This document shows, piece after piece, positions 1-9,376 of a DNA stretch of 64,000 nucleotides (position 1 is the stretch's first letter; the number at the start of each line of letters is the position of its first letter). Location of the stretch: contig CAJUGH010000011.1 in assembly GCA_910586215.1 (NCBI GenBank), positions 37,459 to 101,458 of the forward strand, given 5' to 3'. The position numbers and the translations under genes are program-made. This stretch comes from an uncultured Acetatifactor sp. (GTDB taxonomy: Bacteria > Bacillota > Clostridia > Lachnospirales > Lachnospiraceae). The notes below the pieces were generated by a model. The model was not told the origin of the DNA. It did no database searches and saw nothing but the letters and a program-made list of their open reading frames with translations.

Positions 1-3000
1 TAGGCCGTAGCGGACAGAAACCGGTCCACACGGTTGCCATAGCCATCGCCCCATGCGCTGACGGAACCTCTCTCAGGGATATAGTCTACGGTATCCGCAA
101 TGGTGCCATCCTCACCATTGAATATGGTGAAATATTCCGGGCCGTCCAGCACATAGCCGCTGCTGTTGCGGTAATCATTCCGGGCAGATATGGTCTCCAC
201 AGGCAGTGCAGAAGCATTGCATGCGCCTACATAACCGGTTTCCTCCAGTCCGATGCCACCTGCCACGGTATTCCGGTAGGTGGTGGTGCCGTCCGCAGTC
301 TTCACTGCAATCTCAGCCCTGCCGTCCCCATCGTAATCCCATACCTGGAACTGGGTGTAATGGGCACCGGAACGGATATTCACACCCATGTCGATTCTCC
401 AGAGCAGCTTCACTGTCCCAGTGGAAAAATCAATGTCGTAGCCATCCAGGAAAGTTTTACCCGTATAGCCGCTGCCGGAATTGTCCTTCGCATTGCCAGG
501 GTACCATTTCACCACCAGTTCCAGTTCCCCGTCACCATCCAGGTCTCCCACAGACATATCATTTGCAGAATAGGTACAGGCCGTCCCATCGGGCATGGTC
601 TCATCTTCAGGCGCAAACAGGGACAATTCCAGATATTTATCTGTCCATGGCTTCACATCCTTTGCCACCAGTCCCAGTTTTCCATCACCGCTGCCTACTA
701 CTTTATAGATATCTGCCGCACTTCCCTCCGGGTCAATCAGGTTTGTTACCGTCAGGTCTTTTGCCAGCACATTTCCATTTTTGTACACGGTAAAGGTAGT
801 TGCCAGCTGCCCTGCACCGTTGCAGTCTCCTTCAAAGCTTCTCCAGCTCAAATACACGCCTTTGGTGTATGTGGTTCCATCGGGTCCTTTGGCGCTGACC
901 AAAGTCTCACCGCCGTCCCGCCCGGACAGGTCAATGGCTACCAGGGCACGGCTTGCATATTTTTCCGTACCGCCATGAACCAGAGATCCGGTCACAGGCG
1001 TCTGACACGCTTCAGACATTTCTCCCACACCGGTTTTGGTCAGAGCTGCCACCTTGTAATAATAATGCATATTGGTGGCCACATCATGATCTGTATAGAC
1101 AGTGGTACCTCGGCCACACTCCCCGACCTTCACAAATCCGGTAAATCCCTTCTCATCCTCTGCTTTATCAGAGCGGTAAATGTAATATTTGATCGCACCG
1201 TCCAGGGCATCCCACTGCAGGGAAATATACCTTTGCAGTTCCGTGGCATCCTGCGTTGGGCTGGTGCAGATCAGATTCTGCGGAGCTGGTGCAGGGTCAC
1301 CCTCTACAAACAGTTCCACTGTTATGATGTTGCTGCGTGCGGACTCCTTGCCCTCCTGGTCCACACAGGTCATATAATACTCATACACCTCTCCGATATC
1401 CCCGGTCATGGCACAACATACCGTGATACCAAGTTCCTCATACTCTTCCTTGGTAAAGCTCTTCACCTGGGAGAACCTGGTGTCCGCGCTCCCCTTGCGG
1501 TAAATATTGTAGGACATGCCACCATCGGAAGGCGTAAAGCCCAATAGGAAAGTCGCCGCTCCCACCGCTTCGTCCATGCTCAGTTCACTGTATGTCAGAC
1601 CGCTGGGGGCCAGAAGAAGCTCCGTGATGGTCATTCCATTCAAGTAATTATCTGTGGTTACATTCAGCTGACCGTCTTCCACCCTGACAGTGGCCGTGCA
1701 GCTTGCCAGAGCCTGTTTGGTGGAGATGCTGCCAATGCCGGCACCCTCCGCCGTATAGGAATTCTTGATGGTGCTGGTACCTGCCAGCAGATCTCCTGCA
1801 TAAATGGTGACTTCATAGTCTCCATTGGGAAGATCTACAGCGAATTCCCCCGCCCCCAGGGTAAAATCATCTGCCATATCAGAAGATGTCCCCATGCCAT
1901 TGTTCTTCCGGTAACGGCCATTCCCGGGCGCCTTGATCCAGCCATAGCCTGCCGTCTGGTCATAAGCCTGTTCTGCCGTGACACCCACCCAGCCTTCCAT
2001 GGTAGGGCCATTGTCTGATTTCCTTCCATTAAAGTCGAACTGATACCCTGCAGATTTGGTCTTGGCCTGGGCATATTCAGACAATTCGCCTACTCCCTTG
2101 TCGTTATAGCCTGCCACCGCATATACATAGGTACATCCAGCTTCACAGCCAGCGTCTGCAAACCGGGTGCCGGATGTGGCAGAATATTTCTCTGCACCAT
2201 CAAAGTTCACATCCGCAATACTCTGCCCATCTGCCAGTTTCTGACGGTATACATAGTACATCTCCGCATTGGGATCCCCATCCCAGGAGATATTCACGCT
2301 CTTGGAACCCACTGTGCCTACCTTCAGGTTCCCGATCCGGGCCGGCACATCCATTGCTGTCCTGGGCACCACCCTGGCCTTCAGGTCTGCCAACGCCTGG
2401 TTGTCACTCTCCAGGATACCGTCTGCCACGCACTGTGCGAATTTATATGCCCCATACCACTGCAGATGGGTGGAATCCGACACACCGCCTGCATAGGCAC
2501 CGGTATATTCCCCGGCTGCCACATGTAGGAACAGGGATTTTGCTCCTTCCACCCCAAAGCTGTTACATACCGCCACAGAACGGGCCGTCAAATCGATCAG
2601 CGGAATATTCTGTGCTGCCGCCATAGAGCGGCAAATATTCCCATACTGCTCAAAATTCCCCACAAAAGAAACTGTCCCGTCGTCCAGCGTGGTATAGCTG
2701 TATCTGGCCACCGGGGTCACCAGCACAGGCGTGGCACCCCTCTGGAGGGCGCCGTCCACATAGTACTGGATCCATCTGCCGAACTCCTCCGGGGTGGGGT
2801 CTACATAGCGCTCAGGCCTGCTGTAGGTGGAATCATTGTGTCCCCACTGCACGAACAGATAGTCTCCCGGCCTGATATCCTCCAGCAGGTCATCCAGTTT
2901 CCCCTCTACCACGAAAGATTTGGAAGAGCGGCCTCCTATGGCACGGTTTTCCACAACGGCATTCGCTGCCTCATAGCGTCTGGCCTGGCTGTATCCACAG

Positions 3001-4310
3001 TCCGTAGCCGCACTCTCTATCACCTCGCCGCCGAAAAACATGGCAAGGGTTTCACCCCAGCCTGTCTGGGGATCATAATAATCCTCATAGGTCTGAACAG
3101 TAGAGTCGGAAGCCAGATAGACGGTAGGCTTCCCTCCACGCTCATTGGTGGCAAGTCTTGTGACCTTAATCCCGGACACATAGACCTTCTGCAAGGCCGC
3201 TGCTTCCATGGATGCTGCACTGTTCTGCGCCAGGAACTTCAAGCTCAGCACTTCATCCACAAGACATACGTCAAAAGAAACTGTCTGGGTAGCACCTGGT
3301 GCAACCTGGATGCCGGATATCCGGGTAATGTCCTCTGCCTTCATATCTGCAACATATGCTGCAGAAGAAGGATTCACCAAGGTCACTTCCACCCGGTAAT
3401 CTGCACCTGGAAGCTGCATATCAAAAGAAGAAGTATTCTCATATGTATTTGTAAAAGCATAACCGGACAAAGTATTGGCCTCTGTCCAGACCTGGCTGGC
3501 AATGGCCAGGTAGCCTGTCCCATTCTCCACATAGGAAGAACCCGGCTCGTCCCTGCTGACCTTGCGGGGACGGAATACATTGCCCACTACTCCTTCCGCG
3601 GGATTTTTGTACTCCACATCCCGGAAACCGACAGCAAGTGTATCTGCATCTGGATTCTGATAGATATCTGCCTGTGTCACATCAGTGCCAAAAGCCAGAT
3701 TATATAGCACCTCATCTGTGACAAAAGTCTCATATCCGCCCCAGTTCCCCGATCCTATGCCTACCAGCCTTTCCTTCTTCTCCGATAGGAGTGCATCCTC
3801 CTGGGGTATCTCCTCTTCCGGATCTAATTCTTCCTCCTCCGGAGATTCTGTTACCTTATCCCCCTCCTCAGGCTCATCCCCCTCCGAAGGACTGGTTCCT
3901 GTATCTCCCTCTCCAGACCCATTGCCTTCTGAAGGACCAGTTCCTGTATTTCCCTCTCCGGACCCATTCCCCTCCGAAGGGCCGGTCTCTGTGCTTCCTT
4001 CTCCGGATCCATTCCCTTCTGAAGGGCCGGTCTCTGTATTCCCTTCTCCTAAGCCATCCCCCTCCGAAGGACTGGTCTGTGTATCTCCCTCTCCAGATCC
4101 ACCACCTTCCGAAGGGATCGTCCCTTCTGCCTCATCTGCCGGCCTGTCGCCTTCTGGCACGTCTGTCCCTGGAACAGTTGTATCTGCCAGGTTCCCGGCC
4201 TGCACATACATCCCATCCGAAAAGCCTACACTTCCCAGCACCAGAATCAGGCTCATCAAATATGCCATTCCTCTGCCCATGAAGGCTTTGCGTCCTTTCC
4301 TTTTGTTCAT
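1..4310 (-). CDS. Secreted CE12 rhamnogalacturonan acetylesterase / FN3 / PL11 rhamnogalacturonan lyase (3' end outside window)
   Basis: At least 1436 codons are visible; the C-terminus lies beyond the left edge. ATG at 4310 is preceded by AGAGGAGG. A signal peptide (residues 1-39, ending VQA) is followed by a Gly/Glu/Ser linker of 15-residue repeats (about 66-143) and a beta-rich region. A CE12-type SGNH esterase follows: block I ASDSTV (Ser about 402), GGRSS, GHND (about 488) and DSTH (Asp about 611, His about 614), close to Bacillus YesT/RhgT. Next come an FN3 domain (about 652-745), a carbohydrate-binding-like sandwich (about 756-903), two more FN3 domains, and from about 1115 a PL11 domain with the hallmarks YSANDMSVGDLDGDG, GAHYTQF, YRNSSGYVLDGPE and WGDGYGNRVDRF. 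CE12 removes acetyl groups and PL11 cleaves the rhamnogalacturonan-I backbone by beta-elimination. The lyase C-terminus, any anchor and the remaining catalytic residues cannot be judged here. The domain calls are firm; joint action on one chain is inference. Confidence 0.88.
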   Translation of the reverse strand, partial: MNKRKGRKAFMGRGMAYLMSLILVLGSVGFSDGMYVQAGNLADTTVPGTDVPEGDRPADEAEGTIPSEGGGSGEGDTQTSPSEGDGLGEGNTETGPSEGNGSGEGSTETGPSEGNGSGEGNTGTGPSEGNGSGEGDTGTSPSEGDEPEEGDKVTESPEEEELDPEEEIPQEDALLSEKKERLVGIGSGNWGGYETFVTDEVLYNLAFGTDVTQADIYQNPDADTLAVGFRDVEYKNPAEGVVGNVFRPRKVSRDEPGSSYVENGTGYLAIASQVWTEANTLSGYAFTNTYENTSSFDMQLPGADYRVEVTLVNPSSAAYVADMKAEDITRISGIQVAPGATQTVSFDVCLVDEVLSLKFLAQNSAASMEAAALQKVYVSGIKVTRLATNERGGKPTVYLASDSTVQTYEDYYDPQTGWGETLAMFFGGEVIESAATDCGYSQARRYEAANAVVENRAIGGRSSKSFVVEGKLDDLLEDIRPGDYLFVQWGHNDSTYSRPERYVDPTPEEFGRWIQYYVDGALQRGATPVLVTPVARYSYTTLDDGTVSFVGNFEQYGNICRSMAAAQNIPLIDLTARSVAVCNSFGVEGAKSLFLHVAAGEYTGAYAGGVSDSTHLQWYGAYKFAQCVADGILESDNQALADLKARVVPRTAMDVPARIGNLKVGTVGSKSVNISWDGDPNAEMYYVYRQKLADGQSIADVNFDGAEKYSATSGTRFADAGCEAGCTYVYAVAGYNDKGVGELSEYAQAKTKSAGYQFDFNGRKSDNGPTMEGWVGVTAEQAYDQTAGYGWIKAPGNGRYRKNNGMGTSSDMADDFTLGAGEFAVDLPNGDYEVTIYAGDLLAGTSTIKNSYTAEGAGIGSISTKQALASCTATVRVEDGQLNVTTDNYLNGMTITELLLAPSGLTYSELSMDEAVGAATFLLGFTPSDGGMSYNIYRKGSADTRFSQVKSFTKEEYEELGITVCCAMTGDIGEVYEYYMTCVDQEGKESARSNIITVELFVEGDPAPAPQNLICTSPTQDATELQRYISLQWDALDGAIKYYIYRSDKAEDEKGFTGFVKVGECGRGTTVYTDHDVATNMHYYYKVAALTKTGVGEMSEACQTPVTGSLVHGGTEKYASRALVAIDLSGRDGGETLVSAKGPDGTTYTKGVYLSWRSFEGDCNGAGQLATTFTVYKNGNVLAKDLTVTNLIDPEGSAADIYKVVGSGDGKLGLVAKDVKPWTDKYLELSLFAPEDETMPDGTACTYSANDMSVGDLDGDGELELVVKWYPGNAKDNSGSGYTGKTFLDGYDIDFSTGTVKLLWRIDMGVNIRSGAHYTQFQVWDYDGDGRAEIAVKTADGTTTYRNTVAGGIGLEETGYVGACNASALPVETISARNDYRNSSGYVLDGPEYFTIFNGEDGTIADTVDYIPERGSVSAWGDGYGNRVDRFLSATA
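3881..4115 (-). repeat. 45-bp in-frame tandem repeat, about five units
   Basis: The pentamer gaagg recurs at 3886, 3931, 3976, 4021, 4066 and 4111, an exact 45-bp period. In the minus-strand protein each unit encodes a 15-residue PSEGxGxGEGxTxT linker. The units differ mostly at synonymous or conservative positions. This is a flexible spacer between the signal peptide and the enzyme domains, and its length may vary between strains by slippage. Confidence 0.9.
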
Positions 4311-4438
4311 TCCCGTAATATTCCTCCTCTTTTCTGCACCTTCCGCGCTTTTTGCCTTCGTGCATTCCCAATTCCATCCCCTGCACCAGATGTCCTGTTA
4401 AGCTTCGCTGAATTGGAAATCGCTAAAGTCATGTACAT

Positions 4439-4444
4439 ATTATA
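4439..4444 (-). promoter_or_regulatory. Possible -10 box (TATAAT) upstream of the CE12-PL11 gene
   Basis: The 346-bp stretch 4311-4656 has no gene. It holds the terminator of the S1-domain gene and an AT-rich stretch. On the minus strand a perfect TATAAT lies about 130 nt before the ATG at 4310, giving a leader of about 120 nt. The hexamer 17 bp upstream (CAGAAA) is a poor -35, so an activator-dependent promoter is possible. Confidence 0.3.
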
Positions 4445-4573
4445 TAAAACCAAAGGGATTTTTTCTGATCTATACAGCGTGATTTCTACCTGATTTCGAC
4501 CATTTTGCACATCATAACCATAATCGCGGTGCAATTATATGATTATTTGTGCACAATGCCATTTGCAATGTAT

Positions 4574-4628
4574 AAAAAAGCCCAAAGAAAAACCGGCTTC
4601 CACAGTATTCCTGCGAAAACCGGTTTCA
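4574..4628 (-). terminator. Rho-independent terminator of the S1-domain gene
   Basis: On the minus strand GAAACCGG and CCGGTTTTTC form a stem, followed by TTTGGGC and a run of six T. It starts about 30 bp after the stop codon at 4657. Confidence 0.75.
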
Positions 4629-4656
4629 TTCTTATCAATATCTATCAGAAATCATC

Positions 4657-5748
4657 TTACAGCTTCAGTCCCTTGAGCAGGTCTCCCAGGGAAGTGCCAA
4701 CGGATTTCCCGGAACTGTACTGGGCAGCCAGCTTCCCGTCCACCTCGTCCGGCTGGGCATCTTCTGCAAGGGCCTTCATACTCAGGCTGATCTTCCCGTT
4801 ATTGGTATTCAGCACCTTCACCTTCACGGTATCGCCTACCTTCAGCACTTCACTAGGGGCCTTGATCCGCTTCTGGCTGATCTGGGAGACATGCACCAGG
4901 CCGCTCAGCCCCTCGCCCAGGTCCACAAAGGCACCGTAAGGCATCAGGCTCTCCACCTTCCCCTCCATGACAGTGCCAGGGGCAATCATGGATATCTTGT
5001 GGTTCATGGCTTCTGCTTCCCGCTCCTTCAGCACATCCCTGGCGGAGAGCACCAGCTTCTCCCTGGCCTTCTCCACGGTGATCACCCGCACATCCAGGCT
5101 CTTGCCCACGAAGCTCTCCAGATCCTCCACATAGGACAGGGACAGATGGGATGCCGGAATGAATCCCCGGATGCCTTCCAGGTATCCCACCACACCCTTA
5201 TTCACCACCTGGCTCACCTTCACGGGCAGGATGGTCTTCTCCTCCAGGTAGGTCTGAAGCTTATCCCAGCCCAGGGCCTCTGCCGCCTCCACACAGGACA
5301 GCAGTATATTACCTGCCCCGTCATCCCGCTTTACCACAGTGGCCTCCAGCCTGTCACCCACATGTACGTCATTTAACACGGAGAACCCGGGATCCCTGCT
5401 CATGTCCGCAGCCTTGATCACCCCCGGTGCGTAGTAATCCAGATCCAGGGTGACACCCTCCTCATCCACATGAATCACGGTGCCGGTAAGGATATCCCCC
5501 TCCCGGATCTTGCGGAAGGATGCCTCCAGTTCCTTGGTGTAATCTGCCATGGATTCCGTGGGGACTTCCGCTGCCGGGGCCTTGGCGGCAGTTTCCACTG
5601 GAACTTCTGCCGCCGGAACTTCCACCTCCAGCGCTTCTGCCACTTCCGTCCCCTCTTTCACTTCTGCCATACTTTCCGTTTCTTCCACTGCCATAGCAGG
5701 CTTTTCTTCCACTGCTGCTTCCATTTCTGTCTTCCGTTCTGTTTCCAT
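4657..5748 (-). CDS. S1 RNA-binding-domain protein (ribosomal protein S1 homologue)
   Basis: 363 residues. The first 75 are an acidic Ala/Glu/Val-rich low-complexity tail, followed by three S1 (OB-fold) domains at about 83-150, 170-240 and 261-330. The third is the most canonical (GTVMEGKVESLMPYGAFVDLGEGLSGLVHVS). ATG at 5748 is preceded by AGGAGGAGACTAGG. Firmicutes often carry short S1-like proteins with three or four domains instead of the six-domain S1 of Enterobacteria. They bind mRNA and single-stranded RNA and may aid translation initiation. The gene appears monocistronic with its own terminator and has no link to the surrounding carbohydrate genes. Whether it is a true 30S component is not decidable from sequence. 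Confidence 0.85.
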   Translation of the reverse strand: METERKTEMEAAVEEKPAMAVEETESMAEVKEGTEVAEALEVEVPAAEVPVETAAKAPAAEVPTESMADYTKELEASFRKIREGDILTGTVIHVDEEGVTLDLDYYAPGVIKAADMSRDPGFSVLNDVHVGDRLEATVVKRDDGAGNILLSCVEAAEALGWDKLQTYLEEKTILPVKVSQVVNKGVVGYLEGIRGFIPASHLSLSYVEDLESFVGKSLDVRVITVEKAREKLVLSARDVLKEREAEAMNHKISMIAPGTVMEGKVESLMPYGAFVDLGEGLSGLVHVSQISQKRIKAPSEVLKVGDTVKVKVLNTNNGKISLSMKALAEDAQPDEVDGKLAAQYSSGKSVGTSLGDLLKGLKL

Positions 5749-5905
5749 CCTAGTCTCCTCCTACTCCTCTTTTCCTTTACGGCCCGGATCGGATTCCATT
5801 GCCGGTGCTTTCCTTATTCTACCTTCCACCTGGCCATCCTATTCCCCATTGTACCAACTTAACGCCATATGGGCAAGCCCGTATGTGGAATTTTTTCCAC
5901 CTGTG

Positions 5906-6436
5906 CTACAGTCCACACTCCAGCTGGCAGTCATACGGCTCCTGTTCCACATGCCCGGCATGATACCATCCGGCCTCCACACAGCCCATGGCCCTGTAGA
6001 AAGCCTGGCTTTCCACCGCGGAATGGGCTGAGATATACAGCTTCCCTGCCCCCATTCTGCCAGCCCATTCCCTGGCCGCCTGGAAAAGCATCCTTCCAAT
6101 CCCCTTCCCACGCATATCCTGGGACACATGGATGCTGGACAGATCCAGATATCTGTGCTCCCCGCCAAACAGTCCCGCTTCCACTGACACGAAGCCTTTC
6201 AAGGCACCATCCCAGAAGGCACCATACACAAACCCGTCCGTCTCCACCGTATGCCGCAGGCACCGGACCAGGGTCTGGTAATCTTCCTCGGACCAGTCAT
6301 CGATGAAAGGATCCGGCTTGACCACCCATTTCTCCCCCTCCCGGCGCAGGCAGTCCGTTACCTCCTGGCGCCGGATAAAATCCCGGAACAGTTCCCGGCT
6401 GATCTCCTGTTTCTGTAAAGTCCTGTATTGGATCAT
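5906..6436 (-). CDS. GNAT family N-acetyltransferase
   Basis: 176 residues, start ATG at 6436 after GGGAGGAATCGCACC. The C-terminal half has the GNAT acetyl-CoA signature: strand LDLSSIHVSQ followed by the pyrophosphate-binding loop DMRGKGIGRMLF (motif A), then KLYISAHS and FYRAMGC (motif B). The N-terminal half is less conserved and probably determines the acceptor, which cannot be named. It lies between the S1-domain gene and sugar module 1 without overlap and is probably a single-gene unit. Confidence 0.85.
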   Translation of the reverse strand: MIQYRTLQKQEISRELFRDFIRRQEVTDCLRREGEKWVVKPDPFIDDWSEEDYQTLVRCLRHTVETDGFVYGAFWDGALKGFVSVEAGLFGGEHRYLDLSSIHVSQDMRGKGIGRMLFQAAREWAGRMGAGKLYISAHSAVESQAFYRAMGCVEAGWYHAGHVEQEPYDCQLECGL

Positions 6437-6576
6437 GGTGCGATTCCTCCCTGTACGGACAATCTTCTCCTCCTTATAGTGAAAAGGTCTGGAAACACTG
6501 TCGCCTTGTCATATCCAACATACCATACACAAAGGGGAAAGTCCATTATAATTTGGCAGTACCATTTTTAGAACAG

Positions 6577-6618
6577 GAAAAAGGCATGTGCCAACACTTC
6601 CTGCACATGCCTTTTCTT
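6577..6618 (-). terminator. Strong terminator after sugar module 1
   Basis: AAAAGGCATGTGC and GCACATGCCTTTT pair over 13 bp with an 11-nt loop, flanked by T or A runs on both sides. It ends the minus-strand LplB-LplC-lipoprotein operon, about 80 bp after the lipoprotein stop, and could also work in the other direction. Confidence 0.8.
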
Positions 6619-6697
6619 CCATTCCCCAAAAAGGAAATCGTCCCGGCTTTGTATCCCTACTTTTCACGGCCTTGCCGTTCAAAGCAACTTTGTATCT

Positions 6698-8329
6698 TTA
6701 TTTCACACTGTTAAAATACACATCCAGCTGGGCCTTCGCCTCGTCCAGGATCTTCTGTAAGCCTGCCGCCTCTGCCTGCTCGTTGAACTCTGCCAGGGTC
6801 TTCTCCACATCGTCCACCAGTCCAAGCCCAAGCAGCGGTGCATACTGGGTATATACACGCTGAAGGTTCGCCATCTCATTCTGTACCTTGGAATCATCAA
6901 AGGAGAATGCTGCCGTGGGCCCTTCTACTGCCTTGGCATTCCAGGCATTGCCGATCTCTACCTGATCCGGGAAGGTATCCTCCCTGGTGGTCTCCAGAAG
7001 GTTATTTTTCAGTCCCCAGGACCAGCCGTTCCCGAAGGGATGTTTGGCCATGTCCGGACCAGGTGCCCACTGGGTATCGGAAACCTGGTTATAATGAACC
7101 CCTTCTATTCCGTGTCTCACCAGATTGTATATGTCCTTGTCAAATTTCAGCAGATCCAGGGCCATAAATGCCCTTTCCTTGTGCTGGGAATTCTCCAGTA
7201 CCGCATAACCGTCCCCGATATAGGAACCCAGAAAGCGGTTGGCACCGGGAGTCAGGTCATAGATCTCCGGCTTCCATTCAGGATGGTTCTCCTGGGCATC
7301 GGATGCCGCCACCCCTACAGTACCCAGGTTCTGGAAGAAGGAAGCGCTGGTACCATTGGCAAATGCCTCCTTGGGATCCGTGGCGTTGGCAATGGCACTC
7401 TTGGACCAGAAGCCTGCATCTGCCCATTCCTTCATCTGCTTGGCATAGGCCAGATACTCCTCTGTTCCATATATCCAGAAAATGTCATCTGCTGTCTCAT
7501 TCCCGGAATATTTATAAGTGAGATAGTTCTGTAGGGAACCTGCCAGCTGCACCCAGTCATTGTTCGCAAAGAGAATGATTAAGTTGGAAGTATCATTCTG
7601 CTGGGAAGCATTGTAGGCAAACTGTACACCGGAATCCGGGTCGTCTGCAACCGCCTGGAAATACTTCTGAAGATCTTCTATGTTCTCCAGCGGATCCATC
7701 TCATACTTTTCCCTTAGGTCGCCCCGGATTACCACTGCATTGCCAACTACGTTTGCCATGTTACAGGGCACAAAATACACTTTATCCCCGATTTTTGCCT
7801 GTCCCCAGCTTGCCTCGGACTGATACTGCCTGTGTAAAGGCATATAGTCGTCAATCACCTGGTCCGTCACTTCCGCAAAGGCACCCTTATTGGCTTCGGA
7901 CTGGTAGTAAGCCCAGGTACAGGTATAGATCAAGTCGATTGTCTCCCCACCCGCGATGGTAAGCGAATATTTGGTGGTGTAATCACTGAGGGACATGTCC
8001 TTCAGCACCAGTGTTGCATTGATCTTCTCCTGCAGGATCTTGTTCACCTCTGCCAGCACCTTGTCCTGGTCTTCCGTCTTGTCACCAATGTAATACAATA
8101 CCAGTTCCACCGGCTCCGATACATCCTGGCCATTGTAGGTCAGTCCTCCTGCACCGGCACCACTCTCCCCGTCAGCGCCCTGGGCTGCGTCCTCCTGCCC
8201 CTGGTCCGTCCCACCAGACTGGGCACCAGAGCCCTGCTGCCCGGAATCCCCGTTGCCACACCCGGCCAGGGCTGTCAGGGACAGCATCCCGGCCATTGCC
8301 AGGGCCAGAAACTTCTTTCCTTTTCCCAT
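6698..8329 (-). CDS. Sugar ABC transporter substrate-binding lipoprotein, module 1
   Basis: 543 residues. Lipoprotein signal peptide with lipobox LAGC (Cys24), then a Gly/Gln/Ser-rich tether (about 25-65), a family-1-type extracellular solute-binding domain, and a C-terminal DUF3502-like segment (from about 440) typical of the LipO/LplA/YtcQ group. ATG at 8329 follows AAGGAGGAAAGAGATT. It is the last gene of an operon with two permeases and should capture oligosaccharides at the cell surface. No ATPase is encoded here; these systems commonly share an MsmX-type ATPase encoded elsewhere. The substrate is inferred from context to be a pectin fragment. A stem-loop in the 124-bp gap before it may favour its expression over the permeases. 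Confidence 0.88.
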   Translation of the reverse strand: MGKGKKFLALAMAGMLSLTALAGCGNGDSGQQGSGAQSGGTDQGQEDAAQGADGESGAGAGGLTYNGQDVSEPVELVLYYIGDKTEDQDKVLAEVNKILQEKINATLVLKDMSLSDYTTKYSLTIAGGETIDLIYTCTWAYYQSEANKGAFAEVTDQVIDDYMPLHRQYQSEASWGQAKIGDKVYFVPCNMANVVGNAVVIRGDLREKYEMDPLENIEDLQKYFQAVADDPDSGVQFAYNASQQNDTSNLIILFANNDWVQLAGSLQNYLTYKYSGNETADDIFWIYGTEEYLAYAKQMKEWADAGFWSKSAIANATDPKEAFANGTSASFFQNLGTVGVAASDAQENHPEWKPEIYDLTPGANRFLGSYIGDGYAVLENSQHKERAFMALDLLKFDKDIYNLVRHGIEGVHYNQVSDTQWAPGPDMAKHPFGNGWSWGLKNNLLETTREDTFPDQVEIGNAWNAKAVEGPTAAFSFDDSKVQNEMANLQRVYTQYAPLLGLGLVDDVEKTLAEFNEQAEAAGLQKILDEAKAQLDVYFNSVK

Positions 8330-8355
8330 AATCTCTTTCCTCCTTATGATTTATC

Positions 8356-8385
8356 ATTGAAAGTGAGTAACCCCACCCTTTCAAT
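8356..8385 (-). promoter_or_regulatory. Stem-loop between the permease and lipoprotein genes
   Basis: ATTGAAAG and CTTTCAAT pair around a 14-nt loop, directly upstream of the lipoprotein ribosome binding site. There is no T-run, so it is more likely an mRNA-processing or stabilising hairpin than a terminator. Confidence 0.45.
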
Positions 8386-8453
8386 CCTTACTTCCAGACC
8401 GTTCCAATTCACGGCTTCCCTGTGGAAAGCAATATATAGTTCCCGCCCCTTCC

Positions 8454-9359
8454 TCATCCTTTCACGGCCCCCAGGGTCAGCCCCTTTACAAAATACCGCT
8501 GCACGAAGGGGTATACCAGCACTATAGGTCCCGTCACTACCACTGTCAGTGCCATCTTCGTGGACTCAATGGGCAGGATGTCTATGACCATGCCCGATTC
8601 TGCCGCAATCTGCCTGAGGGCCTTGGCATCATTGATCAGCTTATAGAGCTGGTACTGCAGGCTGTAGAGATGGTCATTGTTGATAAACAACATGGAATTA
8701 TACCAGTCATTCCAAAAAGTCAGCGCCGTGAACAGACAAATGGTGGCGATCACCGGCGTGGACAGGGGCCAGATCAGCTTGACAAAGATGGCAAAATCCC
8801 CCGCCCCGTCAATCTTGGCCGACTCGGTCATCTCAAAGGGGATCCCTGCCATGAACCCTTTTACCAACAGGATATTCCACACGGACACCACCCCCGGCAG
8901 GATCATGGACCAGATGGAATCCTTAAGGTGCAGGTAGTTCACACACAGGATGTACCAGGGCATCAGCCCCCCGCTGAACAGGGTCGTGAAAAAGTAGAAA
9001 AAAGACAGCTTGTTCCTCCAGGTAAAATCCTTTCTCTGGAGCACATAACCCGCCATGGTATTGAGGAATACACTCAGCATGGTGCCCACCACGGTGACAA
9101 AGATAGTGACCCCGTAAGCCCGGATAATAGCCATAGGACTGTCAAATATGGTCTTGTAACTCTCAAAGGATATCTCCTTTGGAAAAAGAGTGTATCCGTT
9201 CCTGATAATATAATTCTCCGAAGTGAAGGATGACCCGATCACGATCAAGAAAGGGATCAGACAGATCACCGCGAATAAAAACAGAAACGGATAGCCAATG
9301 GCCTTAAACGCCAGTACATCTTTTGGCATATGCCGTTTTCCCACTGCCTTCTTGCTCAT
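8454..9359 (-). CDS. Carbohydrate ABC transporter permease, LplC/YtcP type, module 1
   Basis: 301 residues, about six membrane segments. It has the cytoplasmic EAA loop of binding-protein-dependent permeases (ESAKIDGAGDFAIFVKLIWP, about 190-210) that contacts the shared ATPase, and the typical C-terminus FVKGLTLGAVKG of this subfamily. ATG at 9359 follows GGAGGAGAGGCTGT. The gene starts 17 bp after the first permease gene, so they are co-transcribed and the proteins probably form a heterodimer. Residue-level substrate specificity cannot be read. Confidence 0.92.
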   Translation of the reverse strand: MSKKAVGKRHMPKDVLAFKAIGYPFLFLFAVICLIPFLIVIGSSFTSENYIIRNGYTLFPKEISFESYKTIFDSPMAIIRAYGVTIFVTVVGTMLSVFLNTMAGYVLQRKDFTWRNKLSFFYFFTTLFSGGLMPWYILCVNYLHLKDSIWSMILPGVVSVWNILLVKGFMAGIPFEMTESAKIDGAGDFAIFVKLIWPLSTPVIATICLFTALTFWNDWYNSMLFINNDHLYSLQYQLYKLINDAKALRQIAAESGMVIDILPIESTKMALTVVVTGPIVLVYPFVQRYFVKGLTLGAVKG

Positions 9360-9376
9360 ACAGCCTCTCCTCCTTC

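Noticed and set aside
360..1547. 395-codon plus-strand frame at the left edge
   Set aside because: Mirror of the PL11/FN3 coding region on the minus strand.
3881..4115. 45-bp periodic repeat as a CRISPR array
   Set aside because: In-frame coding repeat with no unique spacers; encodes a linker.
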